In this document: in pieces, positions 34,039 to 42,230 of the stretch | How the letters are laid out: each line of letters begins with the position of its first letter | How positions within the stretch are numbered: the stretch's first letter is position 1 | Origin: Clostridium aceticum | GTDB lineage: Bacteria > Bacillota > Clostridia > Peptostreptococcales > Natronincolaceae | DNA: 64,000 nucleotides | Direction of reading: 5' to 3' | Assembly (NCBI RefSeq): GCF_001042715.1 | Contig: NZ_CP009687.1 | Span: forward strand, 1,541,418 to 1,605,417 | Made by a program: the position numbers and the translations under genes | Notes under the pieces: model-generated | What the model was told of the DNA's origin: nothing | The model's input: the letters and a program-made list of their open reading frames with translations, nothing else | Databases searched by the model: none

Positions 34039-34123
34039 GCGGTAGTGCTGGAATCGGCAGACAGGCACGTTTGAGGGGCGTGTGTCAACAGACGTATGGG
34101 TTCAAGTCCCATCTACCGCACCA
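34039..34123 (+). tRNA. tRNA-Leu(GAG)
   Basis: GCGGTAG / CTACCGC acceptor, anticodon loop TTGAGGG on a CACGT/GCGTG stem (anticodon GAG), long variable arm, GGTTCAAGTCC arm, CCA encoded. Confidence 0.95.
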
Positions 34124-34130
34124 AAAAACT

Positions 34131-34153
34131 AACTACCTGATAAGGTAGTTTTT
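34131..34153 (+). terminator. Terminator of tRNA-Leu(GAG)
   Basis: AACTACC-TGATAA-GGTAGTT followed by TTT and TTGCTTTTT. Confidence 0.85.
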
Positions 34154-34313
34154 GCTTTTTAATAAGTACTAATTATAGGAGTGTTTTTAGTATTTTAGGG
34201 AGGAATTATCTGTAATGTAAGATAATTTTTAGCAGACAGAATATCGTTCCTCATACACAGCATGTGGAATCGGTGGTAAAGTCATATCGGAAGTAAAGAA
34301 AGAGGGCAATAAT

Positions 34314-34508
34314 ATGGATGGAACTATACGAGAAAATATTAAGCAGGGTACAAAAGTAAGAGTTGTACAAAAACAGGATCAACGCTCTGGAAAACTAACA
34401 GAAGGTGTAGTTTTAAAAGTTCTTACAAACTCCCAGACGCATCCTCATGGTATTAAAGTGATGCTGGAGGGTGGGGTTGTTGGTAGGGTTAAGGAAATAT
34501 TAAGTTGA
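34314..34508 (+). CDS. ywbE: YwbE family protein (DUF2196), copy 1
   Basis: 64 residues with the complete YwbE signature: GTKVRVVQKQDQRSGKLTEG, LTNSQTHPHGIKVMLEGG and VGRVKEI. The compact basic beta fold is of unknown function. GAGGG lies 9 bases before the ATG and a hairpin terminator follows. A near-identical paralogue is encoded at 46662-46856. Confidence 0.93.
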   Translation: MDGTIRENIKQGTKVRVVQKQDQRSGKLTEGVVLKVLTNSQTHPHGIKVMLEGGVVGRVKEILS

Positions 34509-34529
34509 AAATTTAGGTATAGTAAAGGG

Positions 34530-34553
34530 CATCTGCTTAGGTAGGTGTTTTTT
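34530..34553 (+). terminator. Terminator of ywbE copy 1
   Basis: CATCTGC-TTAG-GTAGGTG with two U-G pairs, then TTTTTT. Confidence 0.75.
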
Positions 34554-34564
34554 GTTATGGTTAA

Positions 34565-35047
34565 TTTGATTTTTAGGCAAGGGAAATCTGAACTATTTAA
34601 GTGGGGATGCACGTGATTTTTGTATGATACGGAGCCTAGTTTATAGGATATCAAGTCGACCTTGCGGATATACATGCTAATTTACGAATAAGACTTCTTT
34701 TAAAAAAGGAAGATTTATAGGGAATGCATATCTATCTCTCTGACAAAGAGATTATAGCACGATGTTTAGAAATTTTAACTGTAAGTGTCACTAATTCATC
34801 TAAGCGATAGATTTAAATTGTCAAAGAACATTCGGGTGTGTATTTCAATCCTATCCCATATATTTATCTATACATATTATTTGCGGTTGTTCCCGGAACC
34901 AAACAAATAAGAAAGCTTTTTGAGGGGACAAAAGGTTGTGTAGGAGTAGGGATTTCGCAAAATAGAGCAATTTTTTAAAAATTTGATGTAATGTTTTGCT
35001 TTTAATCAGTAGTACATGAGTGAGATAGAAAGGAAGGTGATGTAATA
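34565..35047 (+). other. 483 bases without a recognisable gene
   Basis: No supported reading frame. Short hairpins occur (GGTTGTTCCCGGAACC near 34895, CTTCTTTT/AAAAGGAAG near 34695). Base composition is less AT-extreme than upstream, and this is the lead-in to the foreign-looking sigma pair. Confidence 0.4.
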
Positions 35048-35605
35048 TTGCTCGATAATGAAATCATTGACTTGTTCTATGAGCGCTCGGAGCAGGCAAT
35101 CATGGAATTATCAAAAAAATATGGCTCAGTATGTAGAAAAGTCGCCAGAAATATTTTGAACAACGATCTTGACGCAGAAGAATGTGTCAACGACTCCTTT
35201 TTAGGAGCATGGAATAGTATACCGCCTCAAAACCCAAATCCTTTGCTGACATATATTTGCCGTATTGTCCGAAACCTCTCGGTCAAAAAATATCATAAGA
35301 ACACTGCTCTTAAGCGAAATAGTTTTTATGATGCTACATTGGATGAGTTGGAGGATTGTCTTGCGTCGCCGGTCAATGTAGAAACGGAATTAACCGCAAA
35401 GGAATTAACGCTGCTATTAGATAGTTTTCTTGATACCTTAGATAAAGAAAATCGCATGATGTTTGTGCGCCGCTATTGGTATTCAGATTCCATAGCTGAT
35501 ATTGCAGTAAGGTTTCAGTACAGTAGTAACAATGTTACTGTCCGTCTTTTCCGTACTCGGAACAAATTACAAATTTATTTACGAAAGGCAGGTTTTGAAA
35601 TATGA
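35048..35605 (+). CDS. ECF-type RNA polymerase sigma factor (second cassette)
   Basis: 185 residues from TTG 35048 after GGAAGGTGAT. Region 2 (LDAEECVNDSFLGAWNSIPP, ICRIVRNLSVKKYHK) and region 4 (DKENRMMFVRRYWYSDSIADIAVRF, NNVTVRLFRTRNKLQIYL) are complete. It overlaps the next gene by four bases (ATGA), so the two are translationally coupled. Codon use is richer in GC than the surrounding genes, suggesting transfer. Sigma factors paired with DUF4179 proteins are common in gut and environmental Clostridia; the target promoters are unknown. Confidence 0.9.
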   Translation: MLDNEIIDLFYERSEQAIMELSKKYGSVCRKVARNILNNDLDAEECVNDSFLGAWNSIPPQNPNPLLTYICRIVRNLSVKKYHKNTALKRNSFYDATLDELEDCLASPVNVETELTAKELTLLLDSFLDTLDKENRMMFVRRYWYSDSIADIAVRFQYSSNNVTVRLFRTRNKLQIYLRKAGFEI

Positions 35606-36654
35606 AGCGTGAAGATATTTCACATGCTGTCGGGAATATCAGCACTCGGCATATACAAGAAGCTGCGAGCTATTCGCCGCAAAATATTTCTTTTGCACCC
35701 AAACGGTTTTCCGCAAATAAAATAGTTGTGTTGGTTGCTTCTGTTGCTCTATTTTTTACTCTTGCTGTACCTGCACTGGCGGCAGCAGATGTGCAAGCAG
35801 CTTATGAAATCCTGTATGCGGTATCTCCGAAAATTGCTCAGGAACTCAAACCGGTAAGGCTGTCCAGCGAAGATGGCGATATAAAGATGGAAGTCATTTC
35901 TGCCTATATCAAGGGTGATAAAGCCTATATATACATTTCTATGCAAGACATGACCGGCGAACGAATTGACGAAACAACCGACCTATATGACAGCTATAGT
36001 ATCAATCGTCCTTTTTCCAGTAGCGCAACCTGTGAGAGGATAAGCTATGATGAAGAAACCAATACAGTAACTTTTTTGATTAGCATCACACAATGGGGGC
36101 AAAAAGAAATTGGCGGAAAAAAAATCACATTTACAGTTGATAAATTTCTTAGCAACAAGCAGGAATTCCATGATAAAATTTCACAGATTGATTTAAATAC
36201 AGTAAACCTCTCTCCGCAGACGCAGAGCGATGTGAATGTGAGAGGTTGGAGTTTTAGTGGCAATATCAGCGAAAAGCCGGAATACATTGACTATTTAACG
36301 GCAACTTCCGAAGGATCTTTTTCTCCAGTGGACGGTGTCACTGTTACAGGTATTGGCTTTATTGCTGAAAAGCTCCACGTTCAGGCATATTATGAGAACA
36401 TCCTTGAAACTGACAATCATGGTTATGTCTATTTAGTGAACGCTGACGGTGACGAAATTAGAAGTGAAGCCTCTGTTGCCTTTTGGGATTCAGAAAGGAG
36501 CGGAAGTTATCAAGAATATATTTTTGATGTTTCACCTAATGAAATCAATAATTACGAACTCTACGGTCATTTCTGGACTTGCAACTCTTTAACAAAGGGA
36601 GATTGGCAAGTAACATTCCCTATTGAATACGAAGATATGACGGTAACACAGTAA
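35602..36654 (+). CDS. DUF4179-type membrane protein, probable anti-sigma partner
   Basis: 350 residues: a ~40-residue cytoplasmic N terminus (MKREDISHAVGNISTRHIQEA), one membrane helix at ~43-63 (IVVLVASVALFFTLAVPALA) and a long extracytoplasmic beta-rich region (~70-345) containing the DUF4179-like block and a C-terminal DUF5643-like half. The ATG overlaps the sigma stop codon. By position and topology it should tether and control the upstream sigma factor. No zinc-finger motif is seen, unlike the anti-sigma factor at 26.8 kb. GC content is higher than the neighbours. Confidence 0.8.
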   Translation: MKREDISHAVGNISTRHIQEAASYSPQNISFAPKRFSANKIVVLVASVALFFTLAVPALAAADVQAAYEILYAVSPKIAQELKPVRLSSEDGDIKMEVISAYIKGDKAYIYISMQDMTGERIDETTDLYDSYSINRPFSSSATCERISYDEETNTVTFLISITQWGQKEIGGKKITFTVDKFLSNKQEFHDKISQIDLNTVNLSPQTQSDVNVRGWSFSGNISEKPEYIDYLTATSEGSFSPVDGVTVTGIGFIAEKLHVQAYYENILETDNHGYVYLVNADGDEIRSEASVAFWDSERSGSYQEYIFDVSPNEINNYELYGHFWTCNSLTKGDWQVTFPIEYEDMTVTQ

Positions 36655-36974
36655 AGTTTTGGTATGAAGATCAAGCATATTCCTAAAAAACACTTCAAGA
36701 ATGTAATGGCACACTTAAAAGTAAGGAAACGGTAGAATAGGTTACTATCGCTTTGGTTTTAAAAATTCCCTGAAAGGCAAACTTCTTCTTGTCCTAATTT
36801 TCCTTGTAAGGCTTTATATTACCTAGAGTGGTAGTATTATTAATCCTACTGAAAATGTAAAGCCAACGCAGGCGAAGCAATAAATGGATGAAATGGATAT
36901 ATATTTCAACTTTACTTTTAGGCAGTGTAGAGGTAATGTACTACCTAACCAAGTATGGAAAGGTGGAGATTTCG
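36655..36974 (+). other. 320 bases of degenerate sequence
   Basis: No supported gene. An upstream in-frame extension of the next gene to 36888 has no ribosome site. Composition falls back to AT-rich after the sigma pair. Confidence 0.4.
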
Positions 36975-37190
36975 ATGACAAAGCTAAAACTGAATATCAT
37001 GATGGAAGGAATCATTGCTACAGAAGTTGAGAAGATATATGTGCTGGGATGGGAAGATGCTCAAGAGGATATTCAAAGGATTATTGATATGGTAAATGAT
37101 CTAGAAATGTTTTGGGATGAGGATGGAAAACTTACTGGTGTAGACTGGGGCATGACGATAGCGGAAACAGTAGAAAAAGCTAGGGGCTGA
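36975..37190 (+). CDS. Small hypothetical protein (71 aa)
   Basis: 71 residues from ATG 36975 (GGTGGAG lies 6 bases upstream; an ATG at 36888 lacks any ribosome site). Acidic, soluble, with an EGIIATEVEKIYVLGWEDAQ block and a DEDGKLTGVDWG turn. No family recognised. A short gene in the accessory region. Confidence 0.55.
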   Translation: MTKLKLNIMMEGIIATEVEKIYVLGWEDAQEDIQRIIDMVNDLEMFWDEDGKLTGVDWGMTIAETVEKARG

Positions 37191-37260
37191 GAAATCGGCT
37201 CTTTTCCTTTTGATATACTATCTATGATATAATTATCTAAAAAACATAAGAGGTGTTTCT

Positions 37261-37455
37261 ATGGAAAATAATCATTGTCCAAAATGTGGATGCAAAGAAA
37301 TTGGGAAAGGAAAATTGTCTGGCCATGCGGTAATGAGACCTATTGATAAGTTCTTTTCTTTGGGATCGGATATTATAGCAGATATTTGTACAGAATGCGG
37401 GTACATATTAGAAATGAAAGTAGATCAACCAGAAAAGTTTAAAGGTACAAACTGA
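37261..37455 (+). CDS. Small zinc-ribbon protein (64 aa)
   Basis: 64 residues with two Cys pairs, CPKCGCKEIG near the start and ICTECGYILEM near residue 45, forming one zinc ribbon like the TFIIB-type domain. The middle is RPIDKFFSLGSDIIAD. AAGAGGTG precedes the ATG. Possibly nucleic-acid or protein binding; no specific role can be given. Confidence 0.75.
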   Translation: MENNHCPKCGCKEIGKGKLSGHAVMRPIDKFFSLGSDIIADICTECGYILEMKVDQPEKFKGTN

Positions 37456-37482
37456 TTACAATAGGGATAAGGAGATTAAAAC

Positions 37483-38220
37483 ATGCTTGTAAGTCGAATC
37501 AAATTTATCATTAGTACGTTTATAATAATGCTTACTTTAGCTGTATTGATAAAGAATGTTGTTGTAGCAGGAGTAATTACCTTTATTGTTGTAATTATTG
37601 GTTATATTGTTATATCATATGTACGTAGCATAAAAAGAGTTAATTTGATTGAGGAACAATGTGATCCACAGGCTTTTCTAGAAGCTACAGAAAGGCAAAG
37701 AAATATAACTGGTACAGATCGAAAAATAAATGCATATTTAAATATTGATAAAGCAGCAGGACTTATTTTAATGGGAGAATTTCAAAGAGCAAAAGAAGTT
37801 CTATTTTCAATTGATAAATCTTATTTATCTGCTAAAAATGGTACTTTACTAGCGTATACAATTAATTTGATTTCTTGTCTATATGAATTGGGAGAAATTT
37901 CTGAGGCGGAGGAATTATTTGAAACACAGGTTCCAATATTGCCACCAGTTAATAAAAAGATGATTCAAGCTATGAAATTACTTGTTGCAGAAAGATTCTT
38001 CTTTTTAAATAGACTTGAAGAAAGTAAGGAGAGTTTTCATCAATTGCTTAAGATGAAAATAAGTAAACGAATACAGTTAGGAATATTATATAGACTAGCA
38101 CAAGTAAATGAAAAAATTGTAGATACAATATCTGCACAGAAGCAATATAAAGAAGTAGCGGATCATGGTAATAAGTTATGGATAGCAGTACAGGCTAAAA
38201 AACAACTAGAGCAGATGTAG
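37483..38220 (+). CDS. Membrane-anchored TPR-like protein
   Basis: 245 residues. Two adjacent membrane helices at the N terminus (~5-23 and 26-46), then a cytoplasmic basic turn YVRSIKRVN and an alpha-helical repeat domain resembling tetratricopeptide repeats (AAGLILMGEFQRAKEVLFSI, LISCLYELGEISEAEELF, AERFFFLNRLEESKESF). Likely a protein-interaction scaffold at the membrane. It lies 27 bp after the zinc-ribbon gene and may share its transcript. No specific family assigned. Confidence 0.7.
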   Translation: MLVSRIKFIISTFIIMLTLAVLIKNVVVAGVITFIVVIIGYIVISYVRSIKRVNLIEEQCDPQAFLEATERQRNITGTDRKINAYLNIDKAAGLILMGEFQRAKEVLFSIDKSYLSAKNGTLLAYTINLISCLYELGEISEAEELFETQVPILPPVNKKMIQAMKLLVAERFFFLNRLEESKESFHQLLKMKISKRIQLGILYRLAQVNEKIVDTISAQKQYKEVADHGNKLWIAVQAKKQLEQM

Positions 38221-38366
38221 AAAGCTTGGATTAAACCACTGAGAAATCCGTTGTAAAAAATTTAGTTAGTATTGATAAAATGAATGAGTTGAATTACTGA
38301 TATGATACCTCCAAAGTAGACAGTCTAATTAATCAAAATTAGACCAATGTTAATAATACACTTTAT

Positions 38367-38540
38367 CACCTACTGCATCTATGGGCTAGACACCGTCACC
38401 CCAATAAAAACAAATGGTGGCGATTAAACAGATACTGGGATTCCAAAGATGGGAAACCTTGGGTATTCATGACTGATGATAATACTCTCATCAACCTTAG
38501 GAGAATAAAAATCGTCAGACACCCGAAATTACAAATTTGA
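38367..38540 (+). pseudogene. Group II intron-encoded reverse transcriptase, C-terminal fragment
   Basis: A 57-codon open stretch ending at TGA 38540 reads HLLHLWARHRHPNKNKWW, RYWDSKDGKPWVF and IKIVRHPKL, the usual end of group II intron proteins (an xHPNK...W...YW...G..WVF...I.RH pattern). The RT and most of the maturase domain are missing. It marks the 3' part of a destroyed intron. An IS3 fragment begins 6 bases later, in an abrupt join. Confidence 0.75.
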
Positions 38541-38546
38541 AAAACT

Positions 38547-38716
38547 CCTTTTTCTTTAGTCGAGTATACCAATAGCGTTTTCAAAAGCAAGATCGATGAA
38601 GTCCAGATGCAACAAAGCATGTCATAGGTTGGAAAATGTATTGACAACGGCCTGATGGAAGGATTCTTTGGCATCTTGAAAACAGAGATGTTCTATGGAA
38701 AATCATTTAACTCTAT
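38547..38716 (+). pseudogene. IS3-family transposase (orfB), C-terminal fragment with stop
   Basis: Translated fragments EYTNSVFKSKIDEVQMQQSM, then S, a TAG stop, then VGKCIDNGLMEGFFGILKTE and MFYGKSFNS match the DDE region of IS3 orfB near its catalytic Glu (QSMSRVGKCIDNGLMEGF...LK.E). The stop replaces the usual Arg codon. No inverted repeats or 5' part remain. Confidence 0.85.
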
Positions 38717-38719
38717 GGG

Positions 38720-38845
38720 GTTGCCATTACTACTATTAAGGAGCCTCATCCAGTGAATGTGCAGACCATTGCTTCAGAAATTGCTCTACCTTCATTTGAG
38801 AAAATAGATAGTATTTTTATTGCAAAAGTTAATGAAGAATTGTAG
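38720..38845 (+). pseudogene. 3' fragment of an unidentified gene
   Basis: 42 codons open in one frame (starts VAITTIKEPHPVNVQTIA, ends IFIAKVNEEL) up to TAG 38845, followed by a good terminator. No start codon with ribosome site precedes it, so it looks like the tail of a gene whose front was lost to the intron/IS insertions. Family not recognised. Confidence 0.5.
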
Positions 38846-38857
38846 GAGTATAAATGG

Positions 38858-38886
38858 GGGATGGCTCTTAGCAGCTATCCCTTTTT
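38858..38886 (+). terminator. Terminator after the gene fragment
   Basis: GGGATGGCT-CTTAGC-AGCTATCCC followed by TTTTT; one mismatch in the stem. Confidence 0.75.
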
Positions 38887-39032
38887 ACTTTGTTATGTAG
38901 ACTCTATTGTTTTTAAATAGTTAATATTTTAAAGGATTTTTAAGTTTTTATATAGAAAGCTATAGTATTGTATATAATGTATTGTGATATATCCTATAAA
39001 ATGAATTATACAAGGAGAAGAATATAGAAAAA

Positions 39033-39218
39033 ATGAAATCTAATAAAAAGTTAGCTGCTATCAATAGCATTTTTGATGTTGTATTTATTATAACGGCATT
39101 GCTTATTGGCTTAAATGTATTTGAAATGAATAATTTCTCAGCGATTTTATTTGTGATTTGGAGTGGACTAAAGATAGTGAGTTTAGTAAGTAAGAAAGTA
39201 TGCAAACAAAGACAATAA
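39033..39218 (+). CDS. Small two-helix membrane protein (61 aa)
   Basis: 61 residues: a basic start (MKSNKKL), two hydrophobic segments (~12-28 and ~36-52) and a basic tail KKVCKQRQ. AAGGAGAAG lies rather far (about 15 bases) from the ATG, so the start is uncertain. No family recognised. Confidence 0.5.
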   Translation: MKSNKKLAAINSIFDVVFIITALLIGLNVFEMNNFSAILFVIWSGLKIVSLVSKKVCKQRQ

Positions 39219-39339
39219 AGCGAGATTAGCTTTATTTAAGGCTAAAGTTGAATGTCGCATCATCTTTTAAAGGTGTAACAGATGAATTTTGCACATTTAA
39301 GCTTATTGATTTATCGACTACTTGTAGGGGGAATAACTT

Positions 39340-39504
39340 ATGGAGTATATTCAAGCGGGTTTAGCACTATCAATGGTATTTTTTATAGTTATAGTAATCA
39401 CAAGAATTTGGATGAAATTCGCAAATCATATTGGGAATACCTTTAGGATAGGAAATTTTTTAATTAAGTTATGGGAAAAAATAAGAAAATTAAGTAATAT
39501 GTAG
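39340..39504 (+). CDS. Small single-helix membrane protein (54 aa)
   Basis: 54 residues from ATG 39340 with GTAGGGGG 8 bases upstream. A hydrophobic helix at ~6-24 (AGLALSMVFFIVIVIT) is followed by a basic, amphipathic tail (IKLWEKIRKLSN). Unknown; similar to many orphan clostridial membrane peptides. Confidence 0.55.
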   Translation: MEYIQAGLALSMVFFIVIVITRIWMKFANHIGNTFRIGNFLIKLWEKIRKLSNM

Positions 39505-39594
39505 TTAAACATTTACTTTATATTATATTTTTAAGACTTAGTAGATTTATAATACGAAACAGTGAATACCTTATTCAAGACAGGAGGTGCTGGT

Positions 39595-40290
39595 ATGAAA
39601 AAGAAAATAATAGCGGTTTTCATGATATTTTCGATTATGCTATTGATAGCATGCAATCAAACTCATGATACAAAGGATATTGCTTTAAGCAGTACAACTC
39701 AATCAGACCCAGTAGAAAACAGTAAGGTAGAGCAATCAAGAGAGGATTTACTGAACCAACTTGTAAACCAAGACTTCTCTATTCAAGGAGAAAATCTACG
39801 CGAGATAGATGACAAAATGATTGTAGATTTTGGGAAAGCATTTGTAAATTTATATAATGGTGCGGTTGCAGAAGGAAAAAAAATATCCTTTGAAAAATAT
39901 ATTTCAAACAAAAATCTGCTTAGGTTTACAGATAAAATGTTGGAACTAACACAAAAACAGGAGTTGCAAGGTCGTAATTTTGTAAATTACGGGTTGAAAA
40001 ATGAGTTTAAACAAGCTAAATTGCAACATATCGGAGATAATATTTGCTATCTTGAGTTGCCATTCGAATTTGAAGGCTCAGAGATGATATGTAAAATGCT
40101 GATAACCACAGAAAATAACCATTTAAAGCTTATTGACCTATACTATGGAATTAAGGATGGAGTGGATACATATGCCACAGGGCATCCTGCGGGCAGAGAG
40201 ATAAACAATCCTAATTTATGGGAAAACGAAGAATGGGTAAATGGTGTTTTTGATAAATTGGAAGAGTTCGAGGAAAAGATGGGCTCCTAA
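39595..40290 (+). CDS. Putative lipoprotein of unknown function (231 aa)
   Basis: 231 residues from ATG 39595, chosen because GGAGG lies 8 bases before it. An in-frame ATG at 39562 lacks one. Signal peptide with lipobox LLIAC (Cys ~20), a Ser/Thr/Gln-rich linker and a soluble domain of ~160 residues with alternating helices and strands (FVNYGLKNEFKQAKLQHIGD, ICYLELPFEFEGS, LKLIDLYYGIKDG). Anchored on the outer face of the membrane. No family is certain. Confidence 0.75.
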   Translation: MKKKIIAVFMIFSIMLLIACNQTHDTKDIALSSTTQSDPVENSKVEQSREDLLNQLVNQDFSIQGENLREIDDKMIVDFGKAFVNLYNGAVAEGKKISFEKYISNKNLLRFTDKMLELTQKQELQGRNFVNYGLKNEFKQAKLQHIGDNICYLELPFEFEGSEMICKMLITTENNHLKLIDLYYGIKDGVDTYATGHPAGREINNPNLWENEEWVNGVFDKLEEFEEKMGS

Positions 40291-40409
40291 TTTCACAAAA
40301 GACTATGAGTATTACCTAAATTGTTTCGTATGGCACACTTTCTTTTTTAGTTGTCACATATGAATTATGTGCAACAGAAGTAGAAAAAGATGTGAGGGAG
40401 TGATGTTAG

Positions 40410-40709
40410 TTGAATCCTGGTATATACGCATCGGTGTTTATAACATTTTTTGTTATTTTTACGCAACAACATGAAATGCGAAAAGCAGTAATGATAAAAA
40501 GAAAGAAAAAAAGGGGGTTGAAAAATATAATGAACGAAGTAATCAAAAAGTATATTGGGAAAAGTTGCAAAATAAGCACAGGGTCATTTGGAACAACTAT
40601 AGTAGGGAAAATAATTGATGTAAATGAAAACTGGATTGAAGTTGAAACTAAAAAAGGCAATGAACTTGTAAATGCAGAATTTATACAGAATATCAAAATA
40701 AATTCATAA
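40410..40709 (+). CDS. DUF6897-like small protein with N-terminal membrane segment
   Basis: 99 residues from TTG 40410 with GAGGGAGTGATG upstream. The N terminus (~4-19) is hydrophobic, and a KKRKKKRG basic stretch follows. The last ~55 residues (YIGKSCKISTGSFG, VGKIIDVNENWIEVETKKG, FIQNIKI) form a small SH3/Sm-like beta barrel resembling DUF6897. The family alone is ~55 residues, so the front may instead be leader sequence, with the true start at the ATG at 40530 (coding MNEVIKKYI). Confidence 0.6.
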   Translation: MNPGIYASVFITFFVIFTQQHEMRKAVMIKRKKKRGLKNIMNEVIKKYIGKSCKISTGSFGTTIVGKIIDVNENWIEVETKKGNELVNAEFIQNIKINS

Positions 40710-40836
40710 TAGCATAAAGATGCACTCTCTTTTAAATGTGTAGTAACAAATAATTGGATTTGACAATGGAAGAATTGCTTAGAGTGGCTAGTAGTTTTAT
40801 ATAATGCGTAAAGCAGGAGTACAAAGGGTGGGATCA

Positions 40837-41057
40837 ATGAGGAAAGTAGATAATGTAAGTTGTCCTAAATGTGGACAAAAAATGAAAAATGGATACATAT
40901 ATTCTCCACATCAAATAATGTGGGCTGATAATAATAATACTAAAATTACCGCTATAGGAGATGAAACATTAGTAGGTTTGTCAGGATTTAAGATGAAAAA
41001 GTAGTAGCTTATAGATGCGAAGCGTGTAAGATTGTTACATTTGAATACGATTCATAA
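40837..41057 (+). pseudogene. Zinc-ribbon protein (DUF6487/PF20097-like), frameshifted in an A run
   Basis: The first frame gives CPKCGQKMKNGYIYSP and a WADNNN-type middle up to GFKMKK and TAG 41004. One extra A in the five-A run at 40995-40999 would join it to VVAYRCEACKIVTFEYDS ending at 41057, which supplies the second CxxC of the ribbon. The intact length would be ~73 residues. Broken by one base, or an error in the run. Confidence 0.75.
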
Positions 41058-41124
41058 ATTTGAAATGAGAGATATCATCTTCTTTAAATGCCATAAATTT
41101 ACTGAAATAGTCAAATACAGGTTA

Positions 41125-41180
41125 AAGGAATGGACATACTTGCTTAAAATGTCAGCAGTATATCCATTCCTTATTTTTTT
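41125..41180 (+). terminator. Long-stem terminator
   Basis: AAGGAATGGA plus ATAC/TTGC pairs with GCAGTAT and TCCATTCCTT, followed by ATTTTTTT. Confidence 0.85.
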
Positions 41181-41494
41181 GTAAAAGTTAACACGGATCT
41201 TTACTAAAATTTAAATATGAAAGAAAAGATGAGGTTGATGACTGAAGAAAATAAATCCAAAGCTAAAAACATGACACTAATCAAACTTTTAGAGAACATA
41301 AAGTTTGGAACAGAAATAAAAGAAATAGGAGACACCATGGAGGTTTCCCCAATCCACGCCTCTATCTATAAGAATAGATGAGACTTCTAAAGATACTCTT
41401 CTTTAACACTTCCTATCTAAAGCTCAAATTATCATCAAGGGTTACTGTAATATTTCCAATATCCCAGAAAAGTATAACCATGTAATCGTAGATT
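41181..41494 (+). other. Degenerate stretch before the phage-like gene
   Basis: A 55-codon frame from ATG 41217 (MKEKMRLMTEENKSKAKNM) exists but has no ribosome site. Likely debris of the same phage module. Confidence 0.35.
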
Positions 41495-42166
41495 ATGCAA
41501 TATACCTATATAAAAATAAAGACAATTCTAGGGAGGATTAGAAGGATAAATTATCCTATTAAAATAGTAGTAGATGAAGAAGTATGTGAGTTTAATACAA
41601 TTATTGAAGGAGTCAGCTTTGGAATAGACGAAGGAAAATTTATGAATTTACAGGATGGAAAAATCCAAGTAACCCTTCCTGCGGATATTGTTTCAAATAA
41701 GATAAGTGTGGATATGCGTTTTATTAAAATGGGTACAGCATGGAAGGTAGTAGGGGTAGATAAAACCAAACTAGGACTTATTACACTGTACTGCGAAAAG
41801 AACTCATTCGGAGTAAATGATGATAAGGAAAATGAAATTGCTGATAAAGACAAAATTGTTAATCCAGTAGAAATCGATGGAAATTATAACATCACAATCA
41901 ATGGAAGTGATATGATTTATTACGGTAGAGAAAGGGAGTTTACTGCAACTGTAACCATTGTTGATACTGGAGAAGTAGTTGAGGATAAAGAGGTTACATG
42001 GAGTTTAGGTGCACCAAGTAACAATGCAGCCATTATTAGCCAAGGGGATGGTAAATGTGTGGTGCTAGGTGGAAACACATATGGCAAAGTCAATTTAAAA
42101 TGTGAATTGGTGGATGATGGTGAAGTTTATAGTATAAAGGAAATAACCATTAGAAGTATATTATAG
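41495..42166 (+). CDS. Phage-derived structural protein with Ig-like domain (probably 5'-truncated)
   Basis: 223 residues. The N-terminal ~110 residues (EGVSFGIDEGKFMNLQDGKI, VSNKISVDMRFIKMGTAWKV) resemble phage head-tail/structural proteins. The last ~85 (INGSDMIYYGREREFTATVT, VEDKEVTWSLGAP, GKCVVLGGNTYGKVNLKCEL) form a Big_2-type Ig domain, common at the ends of clostridial phage virion proteins. There is no ribosome site at the ATG, so the front is probably lost. Its 42041-42126 portion is repeated almost exactly (85 of 86) at 47054-47139. Confidence 0.6.
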   Translation: MQYTYIKIKTILGRIRRINYPIKIVVDEEVCEFNTIIEGVSFGIDEGKFMNLQDGKIQVTLPADIVSNKISVDMRFIKMGTAWKVVGVDKTKLGLITLYCEKNSFGVNDDKENEIADKDKIVNPVEIDGNYNITINGSDMIYYGREREFTATVTIVDTGEVVEDKEVTWSLGAPSNNAAIISQGDGKCVVLGGNTYGKVNLKCELVDDGEVYSIKEITIRSIL

Positions 42167-42230
42167 GTCAAAGGCTCACATTTTTGTGGGTCTTTAATTT
42201 TTATCAAAGACTAGGGGGTAGTTATATAGA

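Larger units (their letters stand above)
34257..34564. repeat. ~305-bp segmental duplication around ywbE, left copy
   Basis: From CATGTGGAATCG upstream, through the ywbE-like gene and its terminator to TTATGGTT, the segment is repeated in the same orientation at 46607-46913 with scattered differences (roughly one base in ten by eye). The two copies bracket a 12-kb accessory stretch. Confidence 0.85.

Noticed and set aside
33900-34112. Minus-strand 70-codon frame over tRNA-Leu(GAG)
   Set aside because: Same artefact: the complement of a tRNA; no ribosome site.
38396-38674. Minus-strand 92-codon frame
   Set aside because: It is the opposite strand of the group II intron and IS3 fragments, whose plus-strand text is recognisable.
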